Part shown: positions 1 to 9,101 of the stretch, in pieces | How positions within the stretch are numbered: the stretch's first letter is position 1 | Layout: every line of letters begins with the position of its first letter | Assembly: GCF_900497695.1 (NCBI RefSeq) | Contig: NZ_UIDD01000006.1 | Span: forward strand, 124,001 to 188,000 | DNA: 64,000 nucleotides | Source: Pseudomonas wadenswilerensis | Lineage (GTDB): Bacteria > Pseudomonadota > Gammaproteobacteria > Pseudomonadales > Pseudomonadaceae | Direction: 5' to 3' | Position numbers and translations under genes: made by a program | Notes under the pieces: model-generated | Told to the model about the DNA's origin: nothing | The model's input: the letters and a program-made list of their open reading frames with translations, nothing else | Databases searched by the model: none

Positions 1-242
1 TACTGGATCTCGCGGTCGGAACGCCGCTCTTTGAGCCAGTTGGCCAGCGCCGAGAGGTCGCCGCTGGTGACGGTCTTGCCATCTTCCCAGCGCAGCAGGT
101 TTTCCAGCAGCACTTTCAGCGACATCGGCAGGCGCTGCAGGTCGCCGAGGCTGAGGGCGGCGTCGGGCAGGCTGTAATAGTGGTAGAGACGATCATCGAC
201 CGTCAGGGTCTTGAGGGTTTTCAGGCTATCGAGCGAGGGCAT
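1..242 (-). CDS. acnA: Aconitate hydratase AcnA, N-terminal 80 residues (runs off the left edge)
   Basis: AcnA interconverts citrate and isocitrate in the TCA cycle using a 4Fe-4S cluster. Only the first 80 codons lie in the window, read leftward from the ATG at 242. The fragment begins MPSLDSLKTLKTL and contains LPMSLKVLLENLLRWEDGK and LKERRSDREIQ, which I recognise as the start of the AcnA/IRP-type aconitase of Pseudomonas. The cluster cysteines lie further in and are not visible here. It diverges from rlmM across about 250 bp. Partial only because the window ends; nothing suggests a broken gene. Confidence 0.9.
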   Translation of the reverse strand, partial: MPSLDSLKTLKTLTVDDRLYHYYSLPDAALSLGDLQRLPMSLKVLLENLLRWEDGKTVTSGDLSALANWLKERRSDREIQ

Positions 243-495
243 TACCAACTCCTTCTGCGCCGGTGAACGGCAATCTTCCCTGCTGTCGCCGGTTCACCGC
301 CTCTGTGACAGTCCGCACGGCACGGACCTGGCTGAACGGTCAGGTTAGCCCTGTTTGGCGGACCTGACCATGTACTGGACCGGCGGGACGTGTCGCAGGT
401 TCCGAACTTCCTTTATCATTCGCCGATTTACCGGCGCTGCGTATTGCGCCCGGTCAGGGTTGGCGTGATTGGGCGCCAGCCGTCCTGGAGTGAAG
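243..495. other. Divergent intergenic region acnA/rlmM
   Basis: This 253-bp gap separates the leftward acnA from the rightward rlmM and must carry both promoters. A ribosome site (TGGAG) lies just before the rlmM start at 496. I see no convincing operator, hairpin or small gene in it. Confidence 0.4.
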
Positions 496-1560
496 ATGAA
501 TACCCTGTTTATGCATTGCCGGCCCGGTTTCGAAAGTGAAGTCTGTGCCGAAATCGCCGAGCACGCCGCACGCCTGAACGTCGCCGGCTACGCCAAGGCC
601 AAGCCGCAGAGCGCCTGCGCCGAATTCATTTGCAACGACGCCGAAGGCGCCGAGCAACTGATGCGCGAGCTGCGTTTTGCCCAGCTGATTTTCCCCCGGC
701 AATGGGCCCGCGGTACTTTCATCGAACTGCCGGAAACCGACCGCATCAGTGTCCTGCTCGAGGCCCTGGCCGATTATCCGCAGTGCGGCAGCCTGTGGCT
801 GGAGGTGATGGACACCAACGACGGCAAGGAGCTTTCGACCTTCTGCCGCAAGTTCGAAGTGCCGCTGCGTAAAGCCTTGAGCAAGGCCGGGCGACTGGTC
901 GAGGATGCGCACAAACCACGTTTGCTGCTGACTTTCGTCAGCGGCCGACGGGTGTTTGTCGGCCTGGCGGCGGCGGACAACTCGGCGATGTGGCCGATGG
1001 GCATCCCGCGCCTGAAGTTCCCCCGCGAGGCACCGAGCCGTTCGACCCTGAAGCTGGAAGAGGCCTGGCACCATTTCATCCCCCGTGACCAGTGGGATGC
1101 GCGGCTGTCCGATGACATGACCGGGGTTGACCTCGGCGCGGCGCCAGGTGGCTGGACCTATCAACTGGTCAAGCGCGGCATGCTGGTAACGGCCATCGAC
1201 AACGGGCCGATGGCTGAAAGCCTGATGGACACCGGCCTGGTCCAGCACCTGATGGCCGACGGGTTTACCTACAAGCCCAAGCAGATCGTGGACTGGATGG
1301 TTTGCGACATCGTCGAGAAGCCGGCACGCAGTGCCGCCTTGCTGGAAACCTGGTTGGGCGAGGGCCTGTGCCGGGAGGCGGTGGTCAACCTCAAGCTGCC
1401 GATGAAGCAGCGTTACGCTGAAGTGCGGCGCTTGCTCGAACGCATCGAGGAAGGCTTCAAGGCGCGCAAGGTCAAGGTGTCGATTGGCTGCAAGCAGCTG
1501 TATCACGACCGCGAAGAGGTGACCTGCCACCTGCGTCGCCTGGATCTGAAACCGCGCTGA
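496..1560 (+). CDS. rlmM: 23S rRNA 2'-O-ribose C2498 methyltransferase RlmM
   Basis: RlmM uses S-adenosylmethionine to methylate the 2'-OH of C2498 in 23S rRNA before ribosome assembly is complete. The 354-residue product has the family layout: an N-terminal RNA-binding part of about 170 residues beginning MNTLFMHCRPGFE, then a Rossmann methyltransferase domain with the SAM-binding motif DLGAAPGGWTYQL around residues 210-222 and a VNLKLPMKQRY segment near the end. The frame is open upstream to 469, but the ATG at 496 follows a GGAG ribosome site and matches the family start. It diverges from acnA and is followed by a REP pair and then tusA. Confidence 0.93.
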   Translation: MNTLFMHCRPGFESEVCAEIAEHAARLNVAGYAKAKPQSACAEFICNDAEGAEQLMRELRFAQLIFPRQWARGTFIELPETDRISVLLEALADYPQCGSLWLEVMDTNDGKELSTFCRKFEVPLRKALSKAGRLVEDAHKPRLLLTFVSGRRVFVGLAAADNSAMWPMGIPRLKFPREAPSRSTLKLEEAWHHFIPRDQWDARLSDDMTGVDLGAAPGGWTYQLVKRGMLVTAIDNGPMAESLMDTGLVQHLMADGFTYKPKQIVDWMVCDIVEKPARSAALLETWLGEGLCREAVVNLKLPMKQRYAEVRRLLERIEEGFKARKVKVSIGCKQLYHDREEVTCHLRRLDLKPR

Positions 1561-1562
1561 GG

Positions 1563-1640
1563 CCATCGCTGGCAAAGCCAGCTCCCACAGGGGCAAGGGT
1601 GGCTGCAAAACCTGTGGGAGCCGGCGTTGCCGGCGATCAG
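1563..1640. repeat. REP pair (inverted), rlmM-tusA gap
   Basis: Two inverted copies of the Pseudomonas REP-like palindrome: CATCGCTGGCAAAGCCAGCTCCCACA, then TGTGGGAGCCGGCGTTGCCGGCG. Each forms a stem, and the pair could fold into a larger cruciform. The same element recurs at about 10.8, 22.3, 34.5, 39.2, 48.6 and 55.0 kb, always outside genes. Confidence 0.85.
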
Positions 1641-1703
1641 GCCAGCGAAGATGACCCTGCCGCGTGCATGAGCGACAATAGCTGATTGTTTCCGGAGTTC
1701 TAC

Positions 1704-1946
1704 ATGACTGACCTCACCCCCGACGCCACCCTCGACGCCACCGGCCTGAACTGCCCGGAGCCGGTGATGATGCTGCACCAGCACATTCGCGACCTGGCCC
1801 CCGGCGGCTTGCTCAAGGTGATCGCCACCGATCCCTCGACCCGTCGCGATATCCCCAAGTTCTGCGTGTTCCTCGACCACCAGCTGGTCCAGCAGCAGGA
1901 AGAGGCGGGCACTTACCTGTACTGGATTCGCAAGAAGCTCGACTAG
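1704..1946 (+). CDS. tusA: Sulfur carrier protein TusA
   Basis: TusA accepts a persulfide sulfur from IscS and passes it on for 2-thiouridine formation in tRNA and molybdenum cofactor maturation. The 80-residue product is of normal family length and carries the signature [14 protein letters not shown], with the sulfur-carrying Cys at residue 17. The ATG at 1704 follows CCGGAG; an in-frame ATG-like start at 1686 lacks a ribosome site. Its TAG stop shares the CTAG tetranucleotide with the stop of the convergent MATE gene, so the two genes overlap by three bases. Confidence 0.93.
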   Translation: MTDLTPDATLDATGLNCPEPVMMLHQHIRDLAPGGLLKVIATDPSTRRDIPKFCVFLDHQLVQQQEEAGTYLYWIRKKLD

Positions 1947-3340
1947 CGCTTTTCGGCCCGGCGAATGTGTTTGGCGCTGCTACGCGCCAGGCGGATCGCC
2001 AGCATCAGCGCCGCGCAGGTCAGGCCGGCAATCAGGCCTTCCCACAAGCCGTTAGGGCCGCTGGCCGGGCCGAACAGGTCGGTCAGGCCCAGCACATAAC
2101 CCACCGGCAAGCCGATCCCCCAGTAGGCGAACAGGGTCAGGATCATGGTTACCCGGGTGTCCTGGTAGCCGCGCAGGGCGCCGGCAGCGATCACCTGGAT
2201 GGCGTCGGAGAACTGATACAGTGCGGCATACACGATCAGCATCGCGGCAATCTGGATCACTGCCGTATCCGGGGTGTAGATCGAGGCGATCGGCTCGCGC
2301 ATCAGCAGGATCAAGCTGGCCGAGAAGCAGGCAAACACCAGCGCCGCGCCCAGGCCAACGAGGGCGGCGAAGCGCGCCTGGCGGGGCAGCCCGGCGCCCA
2401 CGGCCTGGCCAACCCGCACGGTCACCGCCATCCCCAGCGAATACGGAATCATGAACAGCAGCGAGCTGATGTTCAGGGCAATCTGGTGCCCGGCAACCAC
2501 GGTAGGGCCGAGGCTGCCGATCAGCAGGGCTATCACCGCGAAGATGCTCGACTCGGCGAACACCGCGATGCCGATCGGCAGGCCGACCCCGACCAGGCGC
2601 TTGATCACCGGCCATTGCGGCTTGTCGACACGCACCAGCACCCGGCTCATGGCATAGGCCGGGGCCCAGCGGGTCCAGGCGGCCATGCTCAGGGCCATGA
2701 ACCACATGACGATGCCGCTGGCCCAGCCGCAACCGACGCCGCCCAGGGCCGGCAGGCCGAAGTGGCCGTAAATCAGCACATAGTTCAGCGGAATGTTCAG
2801 CAGCAGGCCGGACAGGCCGATGACCATGCTTGGCCGAGTGCGCCCCAGGGCATCGCTGTAGCAGCGCAACACGTAATAAAGGGCGACGCCCGGGAAGCCG
2901 AAGGCAATGCCCTGCAAATAGCCCATGCTCGGCGCCACCAGCTGCGGGTCGACTTTCATCACCTGCAGGATCGGCTCGGCGCTGAGCAGCAGGCCGCTGG
3001 CGATCAGGCCGACGCTCAAGGCCAGCCACAGGGCCTGGCGCACCAGCGGGCCGATCTCGGCGTGCTGGCCGGCGCCATAGCGCTGGGCGACCTTGGGCGT
3101 GGTTGCCAGCAGGGTGCCGGTCATCAGCAGGTACACCGGGATCCAGATCGAGTTGCCCAGGGCCACTGCTGCCAGGTCACGCGCGCTGACCCGGCCGGCC
3201 ATTACCGCATCGACAAAGCCCATGGCGGTAGTCGCGAGCTGGGCGATGATGATCGGCGTCGCCAGCATCAGCAGGTCGCGCAGCTCGGTGCGGATCCGCG
3301 CCGGGCGCGACAGGGAGGGGGTTTGGGTATCGGCGGTCAT
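1943..3340 (-). CDS. norM: MATE-family multidrug efflux transporter (NorM/PmpM-like)
   Basis: Inner-membrane exporter of the MATE family, which couples Na+ or H+ entry to efflux of cationic drugs. The 465-residue product is almost all hydrophobic, with about 12 membrane segments in two homologous halves. It begins in the membrane with [26 protein letters not shown] proteins share this first-helix pattern ending in a conserved aspartate. I chose the ATG at 3340 (MTADTQ); the frame runs open to 3379 but the extra residues are not membrane-like. It diverges from pdxB and converges with tusA. The substrate cannot be told from sequence; the symbol reflects family resemblance only. Confidence 0.82.
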   Translation of the reverse strand: MTADTQTPSLSRPARIRTELRDLLMLATPIIIAQLATTAMGFVDAVMAGRVSARDLAAVALGNSIWIPVYLLMTGTLLATTPKVAQRYGAGQHAEIGPLVRQALWLALSVGLIASGLLLSAEPILQVMKVDPQLVAPSMGYLQGIAFGFPGVALYYVLRCYSDALGRTRPSMVIGLSGLLLNIPLNYVLIYGHFGLPALGGVGCGWASGIVMWFMALSMAAWTRWAPAYAMSRVLVRVDKPQWPVIKRLVGVGLPIGIAVFAESSIFAVIALLIGSLGPTVVAGHQIALNISSLLFMIPYSLGMAVTVRVGQAVGAGLPRQARFAALVGLGAALVFACFSASLILLMREPIASIYTPDTAVIQIAAMLIVYAALYQFSDAIQVIAAGALRGYQDTRVTMILTLFAYWGIGLPVGYVLGLTDLFGPASGPNGLWEGLIAGLTCAALMLAIRLARSSAKHIRRAEKR

Positions 3341-3482
3341 CGGTGTCACAAGGCAGGTGTCCACATAAAAGATGGGCAAAGCCGGCTAGTCTACGCCTTG
3401 ACGCAGTAGTCAGGAACCTCGCCTGCCTGTGGATCAGCCCACCCGTATCGGCCTACACTGCGCACCCCGATAGGAGAGCGCC

Positions 3483-4625
3483 ATGCTGATTGTTGCTGAC
3501 GAGAATATCCCGCTGCTCGATGCCTTCTTTGCCGGCTTCGGCGAGATCCGCCGCTACCCCGGGCGTGCGATCGATGCCGCCTGCGTCAAGGATGCCGACG
3601 TGCTGCTGGTGCGTTCGGTAACCAAGGTCGACCGCGCTCTGCTCGACGGCAGCCAGGTGAAGTTTGTCGGCACCTGCACCATCGGCACCGATCACCTGGC
3701 CCTGGATTATTTCGCCGAGGCGGGTATTCACTGGTCCAGCGCGCCAGGCTGCAATGCCCGCGGCGTGGTGGATTATGTGCTGGGCAGCCTGCTGACCCTG
3801 GCCGAGCTCGACGGCGCCAGCTTGCCTGCACGCACCTATGGGGTGGTGGGCGCCGGTGAGGTAGGAGGGCGCCTGGTCGAGGTGCTGCGTGGTCTGGGCT
3901 GGCAGGTGCTGGTCTGTGATCCGCCGCGTCAGGCGCGCGAAGGCGGCGATTATGTGAGCCTGGAGCAGATCCTTGAGCAGTGCGATGTGATCAGCCTGCA
4001 CACCCCGCTGACCCGCAGCGGCGAGCTGCCGACCTGGCACCTGCTTGGCCAGGAGCAACTGGCCCGCCTGCGCCCCGGTGCCTGGTTGATCAATGCCAGC
4101 CGTGGCCCGGTGGTCGACAACCAGGCCCTGCGCCAGCTGCTGCGCGAGCGCGATGATATCCAGGCGGTGCTTGATGTCTGGGAAGGTGAGCCCCAGGTCG
4201 ACCTGGCCCTGGCCGACCTCTGCGTGATCGCTACCCCACATATTGCCGGCTACAGCCTGGACGGCAAGCAGCGCGGTACGGCGCAGATCTACCAGGCCTT
4301 CTGTGCCTGGCGTGGCGAGCCTGAGCAGGTACGCCTGGCCGATCTGTTGCCTCAGCCGTGGCTGGCCGAAATCACCCTGCAGGCCGAGACCGATCCAGCC
4401 TGGGCCCTGGCCACCCTGTGCCGCGCGGTGTATGACCCGCGCCGTGACGATGCCGATTTTCGCCGTAGCTTGAGCCGCGACCCGGCGCTGCAGAAAGCCG
4501 CCTTCGACAGCCTGCGCAAACACTATCCGCCGCGCCGCGAGATCGAAGGCCTGGCCGTTCGCTTGCACGGTGAAACAGCGCAGCTGGTGCAGATGGTTCG
4601 GGCCCTGGGCGGCGTGCTGGTCTGA
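3483..4625 (+). CDS. pdxB: Erythronate-4-phosphate dehydrogenase PdxB
   Basis: PdxB oxidises 4-phosphoerythronate in the DXP-dependent pathway to pyridoxal 5'-phosphate. The 380-residue protein is a D-2-hydroxyacid dehydrogenase: NAD-binding [12 protein letters not shown] near residue 120, then the catalytic trio Arg (NASRGP), Glu (EGEP) and His (ATPHIAGYS) between about 205 and 257. The last 90 residues are the PdxB-specific dimerisation domain. A TAGGAGAG ribosome site precedes the ATG. A bidirectional hairpin follows the gene. Confidence 0.95.
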   Translation: MLIVADENIPLLDAFFAGFGEIRRYPGRAIDAACVKDADVLLVRSVTKVDRALLDGSQVKFVGTCTIGTDHLALDYFAEAGIHWSSAPGCNARGVVDYVLGSLLTLAELDGASLPARTYGVVGAGEVGGRLVEVLRGLGWQVLVCDPPRQAREGGDYVSLEQILEQCDVISLHTPLTRSGELPTWHLLGQEQLARLRPGAWLINASRGPVVDNQALRQLLRERDDIQAVLDVWEGEPQVDLALADLCVIATPHIAGYSLDGKQRGTAQIYQAFCAWRGEPEQVRLADLLPQPWLAEITLQAETDPAWALATLCRAVYDPRRDDADFRRSLSRDPALQKAAFDSLRKHYPPRREIEGLAVRLHGETAQLVQMVRALGGVLV

Positions 4626-4640
4626 ATCGCGGGCAATAAA

Positions 4641-4662
4641 AACCCGGCGCGTGCGCCGGGTT
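4641..4662 (-). terminator. Hairpin between pdxB and the small leftward gene
   Basis: Perfect 10-bp stem AACCCGGCGC/GCGCCGGGTT with a 2-base loop. Read leftward it is followed by TTTTATT, so it is a normal intrinsic terminator for the small gene at 4679-4852; it may also slow transcription leaving pdxB. Confidence 0.75.
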
Positions 4663-4678
4663 GAAGAATTCGGGTGGG

Positions 4679-4852
4679 TCAGTCTTTCTTGGCGAGTTCT
4701 ACCCGGCTTTTTTCCAGCTCCTCGCAGGCATGCTGGATCATCTCTTCGGTGATGGTAATTTCGTTACCATCCTTGTCGATGATCGTGCCGCCTACCGATG
4801 CCTGCGGGTTAGGCACGGGTTTTTCCTGGGTATTGCCTTGTTGCAAGCTCAT
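4679..4852 (-). CDS. Small conserved acidic protein, function unknown
   Basis: A 57-residue protein starting MSLQQGN. It has a proline-rich N-terminus, then a short VGGTIIDKDGNEITITEEM stretch and a charged helix rich in Glu and Lys. There is no signal peptide, membrane segment or cysteine, so it is probably soluble and cytoplasmic. The ATG at 4852 is preceded by GAGGAGACAGGAA, a strong ribosome site; the in-frame ATG at 4867 has none. An intrinsic terminator follows. I recognise it only as a small protein commonly found beside pdxB in Pseudomonas. Confidence 0.7.
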   Translation of the reverse strand: MSLQQGNTQEKPVPNPQASVGGTIIDKDGNEITITEEMIQHACEELEKSRVELAKKD

Positions 4853-4983
4853 TTCCTGTCTCCTCATCAGGTTGCAAGCTCAGACTAGAATCGCCTCGTG
4901 ACCGGCCTGTGACAGCTCCTTCGGTTATCACTGTGCGACGCGTCCAGTCCACCAGAAAGCCGAGTAAACCTCCAGTGGTACTT

Positions 4984-5000
4984 TAGACCGAAACGGTCTA
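4984..5000. promoter_or_regulatory. Perfect TetR/NemR-like palindrome upstream of the ABC exporter
   Basis: TAGACCG-AAA-CGGTCTA is a perfect 7+3+7 inverted repeat about 130 bp before the exporter start at 5130. Outer half-sites TAGACC/GGTCTA are the kind bound by TetR-family repressors such as NemR. No tetR gene lies next to it; the only TetR-type gene in the window, psrA, uses a different box. The small gene at 4852 is transcribed away on the other side, so the site could serve either direction. Confidence 0.6.
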
Positions 5001-5129
5001 GTCAGCTGTGCCCTGGATCTTATATGCCCAGGTTCTGGTTCCGACGCCTGCCATTACCGGGAGTTCCTTGGCGCTGGACGAGCGGTCCGGTGTAGGCTGC
5101 TGCAAACAGCGGACAAACGGCGTACCCCC

Positions 5130-6902
5130 ATGCTCAACCGGTTTTCTCCCCGCCAGCGCCAGGCCATGCGCCTGGGTTGGTATTTCATCCGCCCTTACCG
5201 CAAGCAAGTGCTGCTGGCCTTGCTGGCCCTGGTGGTCACTGCGGCGATCACCTTGTCCATGGGCCAGGGCATCCGCCTTCTGGTCGACCAGGGTTTCATG
5301 ACCCAGTCGCCGCACCTGCTCAATCAATCCATCGGCCTGTTCCTGCTGTTGGTACTGGCCCTGGCGATCGGCACTTTCAGCCGCTTCTACCTGGTGTCAT
5401 GGATTGGCGAGCGCTGTGTGGCCGACATCCGTCAGCAGGTGTTCGATCACCTGATCTACCTGCACCCGGGCTTTTTCGAGAGTAACCGCAGTTCGGAGAT
5501 CCAGTCGCGGCTGACCGCCGATACCACCTTGCTGCAATCGGTGATCGGCTCGTCGCTGTCGCTATTCCTGCGCAATGCCTTGATGGTGCTGGGCGGGATC
5601 GTCCTGCTGTTTGTCACCAACCCCAAGCTCACCAGTATCGTGGTGCTGGCCTTGCCGCTGGTGCTGGCGCCGATCCTGATTTTCGGCCGACGCGTGCGCA
5701 GCTTGTCGCGGCAAAGCCAGGACCGGGTCGCCGACGTCGGCAGCTACGTGGCTGAAACCCTGGGCCAGATCAAGACCGTGCAGGCCTACAACCACCAGGC
5801 CAGTGACCAGCAGCGATTCGGCACAACCGTCGAGGCGGCCTTTGCTGTGGCGCGCAAGCGCATCCTCCAGCGCGCCTGGCTGATCACCCTGGTGATCGTG
5901 CTGGTGCTTGGCGCTGTCGGGGTGATGCTCTGGGTCGGTGGCATGGATGTGATCGCCGGGCGTATTTCCGGCGGTGAGCTGGCGGCCTTCGTGTTCTACA
6001 GCCTGATCGTCGGCGGTGCTTTCGGCACCCTCAGCGAAGTGATCGGTGAGTTGCAGCGGGCGGCCGGTGCGGCCGAGCGGATTGCCGAACTGCTGGCGGC
6101 GCGCAGCGAGATTGTTGCGCCCGTGCACGATCTGCAGCGTACAGCGCCGCGGGTCAGTGGTCGGGTCGAGTTGCAGGACGTGCGTTTCGCCTATCCGTCA
6201 CGGCCAACGCCGCCCGCCATCGATGGCCTGAGCCTGACGGTCGAACCAGGCGAAACCCTGGCTCTGGTCGGGCCGTCGGGGGCGGGCAAGTCGACGCTGT
6301 TTGATCTGTTGCTGCGTTTTTATGACCCGCAGCAAGGGCGCATCCTGCTCGACGGCCAGGACCTCAGCCACCTCGACCCCCAGGACCTGCGCCGCCACTT
6401 TGCCCTGGTAGCGCAGAACCCGGCGCTGTTCTTCGGCACGGTGGAAGACAACATCCGCTACGGACGCGCCGATGCCACGGTCGAGCAAGTCGAGGCCGCC
6501 GCGCGCAGTGCCCATGCCCATGAGTTCATCCTGCAACTGCCCAATGGTTACCAGACCCACCTTGGCGATGCCGGCCTGGGCCTGTCGGGTGGCCAGCGCC
6601 AGCGCCTGGCGATCGCCCGGGCCTTGCTGGTGGATGCGCCGATCCTGTTGCTCGACGAAGCCACCAGCGCCCTCGACGCCCAGAGCGAGCACCTTATCCA
6701 GCAGGCGCTGCCGACCTTGATGAGCGGGCGTACCACCCTGGTGATTGCCCATCGCCTGGCTACCGTGCAGCACGCTGATCGCATTGCGGTGATCGACCAA
6801 GGCCGTTTGGTGGCCATCGGCACGCATCGCCAATTGATTGCCGAGAGCCCGTTGTACGCACGGCTGGCGGCATTGCAGTTCAACACCGTGACGGATTTGT
6901 GA
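5130..6902 (+). CDS. MsbA-like ABC exporter (fused permease and ATPase)
   Basis: Half-transporter of 590 residues that should act as a homodimer in the inner membrane. Residues 1-320 form a type-1 exporter domain with six predicted membrane helices; the ATPase domain follows, with Walker A GPSGAGKST near 382, signature LSGGQRQR near 485, Walker B ILLLDEATSALD near 507 and switch IAHR. Related proteins move lipids or drugs, and the substrate is not visible. It is not MsbA itself on context, since no lpxK is beside it. A terminator follows at 6983, so it is probably transcribed alone. The unusual feature is the palindrome at 4984. Confidence 0.87.
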   Translation: MLNRFSPRQRQAMRLGWYFIRPYRKQVLLALLALVVTAAITLSMGQGIRLLVDQGFMTQSPHLLNQSIGLFLLLVLALAIGTFSRFYLVSWIGERCVADIRQQVFDHLIYLHPGFFESNRSSEIQSRLTADTTLLQSVIGSSLSLFLRNALMVLGGIVLLFVTNPKLTSIVVLALPLVLAPILIFGRRVRSLSRQSQDRVADVGSYVAETLGQIKTVQAYNHQASDQQRFGTTVEAAFAVARKRILQRAWLITLVIVLVLGAVGVMLWVGGMDVIAGRISGGELAAFVFYSLIVGGAFGTLSEVIGELQRAAGAAERIAELLAARSEIVAPVHDLQRTAPRVSGRVELQDVRFAYPSRPTPPAIDGLSLTVEPGETLALVGPSGAGKSTLFDLLLRFYDPQQGRILLDGQDLSHLDPQDLRRHFALVAQNPALFFGTVEDNIRYGRADATVEQVEAAARSAHAHEFILQLPNGYQTHLGDAGLGLSGGQRQRLAIARALLVDAPILLLDEATSALDAQSEHLIQQALPTLMSGRTTLVIAHRLATVQHADRIAVIDQGRLVAIGTHRQLIAESPLYARLAALQFNTVTDL

Positions 6903-6982
6903 CAGCTTCCTGCGGGTTGTCACATTTCTGTAGCAATCCCTTGAGACTATTTGTTCCAGCTGTTGCGTAATGCTCGAACCTG

Positions 6983-7012
6983 GCTGCTATCGATCGATGG
7001 CAGCTTTTTTTT
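6983..7012 (+). terminator. Intrinsic terminator of the ABC exporter
   Basis: Near-perfect palindrome GCTGCTATCGATCGATGGCAGC followed by eight T residues, 80 bp after the exporter stop. It separates the exporter from the chemoreceptor gene. Confidence 0.8.
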
Positions 7013-7110
7013 GGCCTGCCGTCTATGGCCAGTGAACGAGGACAGGGACGTCTTTGCCTGGTCGACGCCGATGGCGTCGCTCCCTTATTCCTTGTTCCGG
7101 GGCTCTTCCG

Positions 7111-8727
7111 ATGTTGCGTAAATCCCTCAGAGTGCAAATTCTCGCCCTGCTCGGCGGTAGCCTGTTGGCGATCCTGCTGATTGCCCTGGTGTGCTTTCAG
7201 TTGTTGTCGTCCAGCGTGCGTGGCTATGGCCAGTTGATCGACGGGCCGTTGCAGGCGTCGCAGTTGATCGATGAGGCCAACCTGCAGTTCAAGGTCCAGG
7301 TCCAGGAGTGGAAGAACGTGCTGCTGCGCGGCAAGCAGCCCGCCGAGCTGGACAAGTACTGGCAGCAGTTCCTGGCCCGCGAACAGCAGGTGCAAGGCAT
7401 CCTTGACCAGTTGATCGCACACAGCGAGCAGCCGCTCAAGGCCCGCGCCGAGCAGCTCAAGGGCAGCCATCGGCAGTTGGGTGAGGCGTATGCACGCGGT
7501 CGCCAGGCGTTTCTGGCGGCGGGCGGCGATCCGGTAGCTGGCGATCAGGCAGTAAAGGGCGTCGACCGTGCGGCCAGTGAGCAGATGAGCGAACTGGTCA
7601 TGCAACTGCGCAGTGATGCCCAGGCGCGCGCCCAGGCCATCAGCCAGTCGGCTGGGCGCACGGTCTGGCTGGGGCTGCTGGTGATGTTCGGCTCGGCCGT
7701 GCTGGTCGGGCTGTTCAGCCTGTGGCTGGTCAACCGCAGCCTGATCGAGCCGATCCGTGGCTTGATCGACTACGTGGCCCAGTTGAGCCAGGGGCGCTTC
7801 GCGGCACGGGTCGCCAGCGACCGCCAGGATGAGCTGGGGCGGCTGGCGGTGGCGGCCAACACCCTGCGTGACTTTCTTGCCGACACTTTCAGCCGCCTGC
7901 AGCGCAACGCCGGGGAGCTGGAGAGCGCCAGTGGCGACCTGCGCGGCATTGCCGGCAACATGGCTCGCGGCACCGACGACCAGTTCCAGCGTACCGACCA
8001 GGTCGCGACGGCGATGCACGAGATGTCCGCCGCCGCCCAAGAAGTCGCCCGCCATGCTGCCGCCGCCGCGCGCGCCGCTGATGAAGCCGACCACAGCGCC
8101 CAGGCCGGTGAGCAGGTGATGCAGGCGACTATCGATACCATTGCCGGGGTCAACCAGGAAATCGCCAGTACCGCGGCGGTGATTCGCCACCTGGAAGCCG
8201 ACAGTGGCCGCATTGGCAAGGTGTTGGAAGTGATTCGCGGCATTGCCGAACAGACCAACCTGCTGGCCCTCAATGCCGCCATCGAGGCGGCGCGGGCCGG
8301 GGAGGCCGGGCGCGGCTTTGCCGTGGTCGCCGATGAAGTGCGCAGCCTGGCCCAGCGCACCGCAGCCTCCATTGCCGAAATCAACCAGATCATCAGCGCC
8401 GTGCAGTCCGGCGCCGTGGAAGCGGTCAAGGCCATCGAAAGTGGTCAGCAGCGCAGCGAAGAGGGTGCCGAGCAGGTGCAGCAGGCCGGGCAGATGCTGC
8501 AGCGCATCACTGTGGCGGTGGAAGCCATCCGCGACATGAACCGGCAGATCGCCACGGCGGCGGAAGAGCAGACCAGCGTTGCCGAGGACATATCCCGCAA
8601 CCTGGTGGAGATCACCCGCATTGCCACCACCAACCAGCAGGCAGTGCAGCAGACCGAGCAGGCCGGGCAGCACTTGCACGGGTTGTCCGGACAGCTCGGT
8701 GAAGTGACCGCGCGCCTGAGTGCCTGA
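7111..8727 (+). CDS. Methyl-accepting chemotaxis protein
   Basis: Transmembrane chemoreceptor of 538 residues. Order: membrane helix 1 (about 10-32), a helical periplasmic sensor of about 150 residues, membrane helix 2 (about 185-207), a HAMP domain (about 210-262), then the cytoplasmic four-helix signalling region with the kinase-control tip [24 protein letters not shown] near 376-400. The sensor is helical and of the size of four-helix-bundle sensors; its ligand is unknown. The ATG at 7111 is preferred because upstream codons in the same frame encode an Arg-rich stretch that would precede the first helix. The ribosome site is weak. A long hairpin follows the stop. Confidence 0.9.
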   Translation: MLRKSLRVQILALLGGSLLAILLIALVCFQLLSSSVRGYGQLIDGPLQASQLIDEANLQFKVQVQEWKNVLLRGKQPAELDKYWQQFLAREQQVQGILDQLIAHSEQPLKARAEQLKGSHRQLGEAYARGRQAFLAAGGDPVAGDQAVKGVDRAASEQMSELVMQLRSDAQARAQAISQSAGRTVWLGLLVMFGSAVLVGLFSLWLVNRSLIEPIRGLIDYVAQLSQGRFAARVASDRQDELGRLAVAANTLRDFLADTFSRLQRNAGELESASGDLRGIAGNMARGTDDQFQRTDQVATAMHEMSAAAQEVARHAAAAARAADEADHSAQAGEQVMQATIDTIAGVNQEIASTAAVIRHLEADSGRIGKVLEVIRGIAEQTNLLALNAAIEAARAGEAGRGFAVVADEVRSLAQRTAASIAEINQIISAVQSGAVEAVKAIESGQQRSEEGAEQVQQAGQMLQRITVAVEAIRDMNRQIATAAEEQTSVAEDISRNLVEITRIATTNQQAVQQTEQAGQHLHGLSGQLGEVTARLSA

Positions 8728-9101
8728 GCAAAAAAGGGGGAAATCCGCCACATCCAGCGTCCTGAGGCTGGCAATGTGGCGGATTGTCGCCAGCTAAACC
8801 GTTAAAGTTGGGGTGCGACGACTCGTCCTAGCTATTAGTCGTTGGTCTTGTAAAAGTTGGCCCGCTTCCTGCTTTAAGGCGACCCACCCTGACACCGGCG
8901 TCAATGCCCCGTGTCTGGCGTGACGACCGTTCCCGATCCATCGAACAACCCCAGCCGCCATCCACTGCGCGTGTGTTCAGGCCGATTGCCTGAGCACCAG
9001 CTACGCTAAGCCTTGGACTGCGCGAGCAACAACAAGAATCCGGGCGTGCACTACGGGACCTGCGGTCATTGCCAATTACTTCACTTCAATTGGATTGAAC
9101 T
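8728..9101. other. Intergenic region upstream of mqo
   Basis: 374 bp without a gene. It starts with a 44-base nested hairpin (8742-8785) and otherwise must hold the mqo promoter and a leader. At about 9028 it has AACAACAAGAA, an A-rich stretch resembling the Hfq/Crc recognition pattern, but it is 65-75 bases before the start codon. No clear sigma-70 boxes or small open frame. Confidence 0.4.
8742..8785. terminator. Long hairpin after the chemoreceptor gene
   Basis: AATCCGCCACAT pairs with ATGTGGCGGATT, and an inner CCAGC/GCTGG extends the stem. No T-run follows on the + strand, so it may be a processing or stability hairpin rather than an efficient intrinsic terminator. Confidence 0.5.

Noticed and set aside
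9028..9040. Hfq/Crc-type A-rich site before mqo
   Set aside because: AACAACAAGAA fits the pattern but is 65-75 bases upstream of the start, too far from the ribosome site to be convincing.
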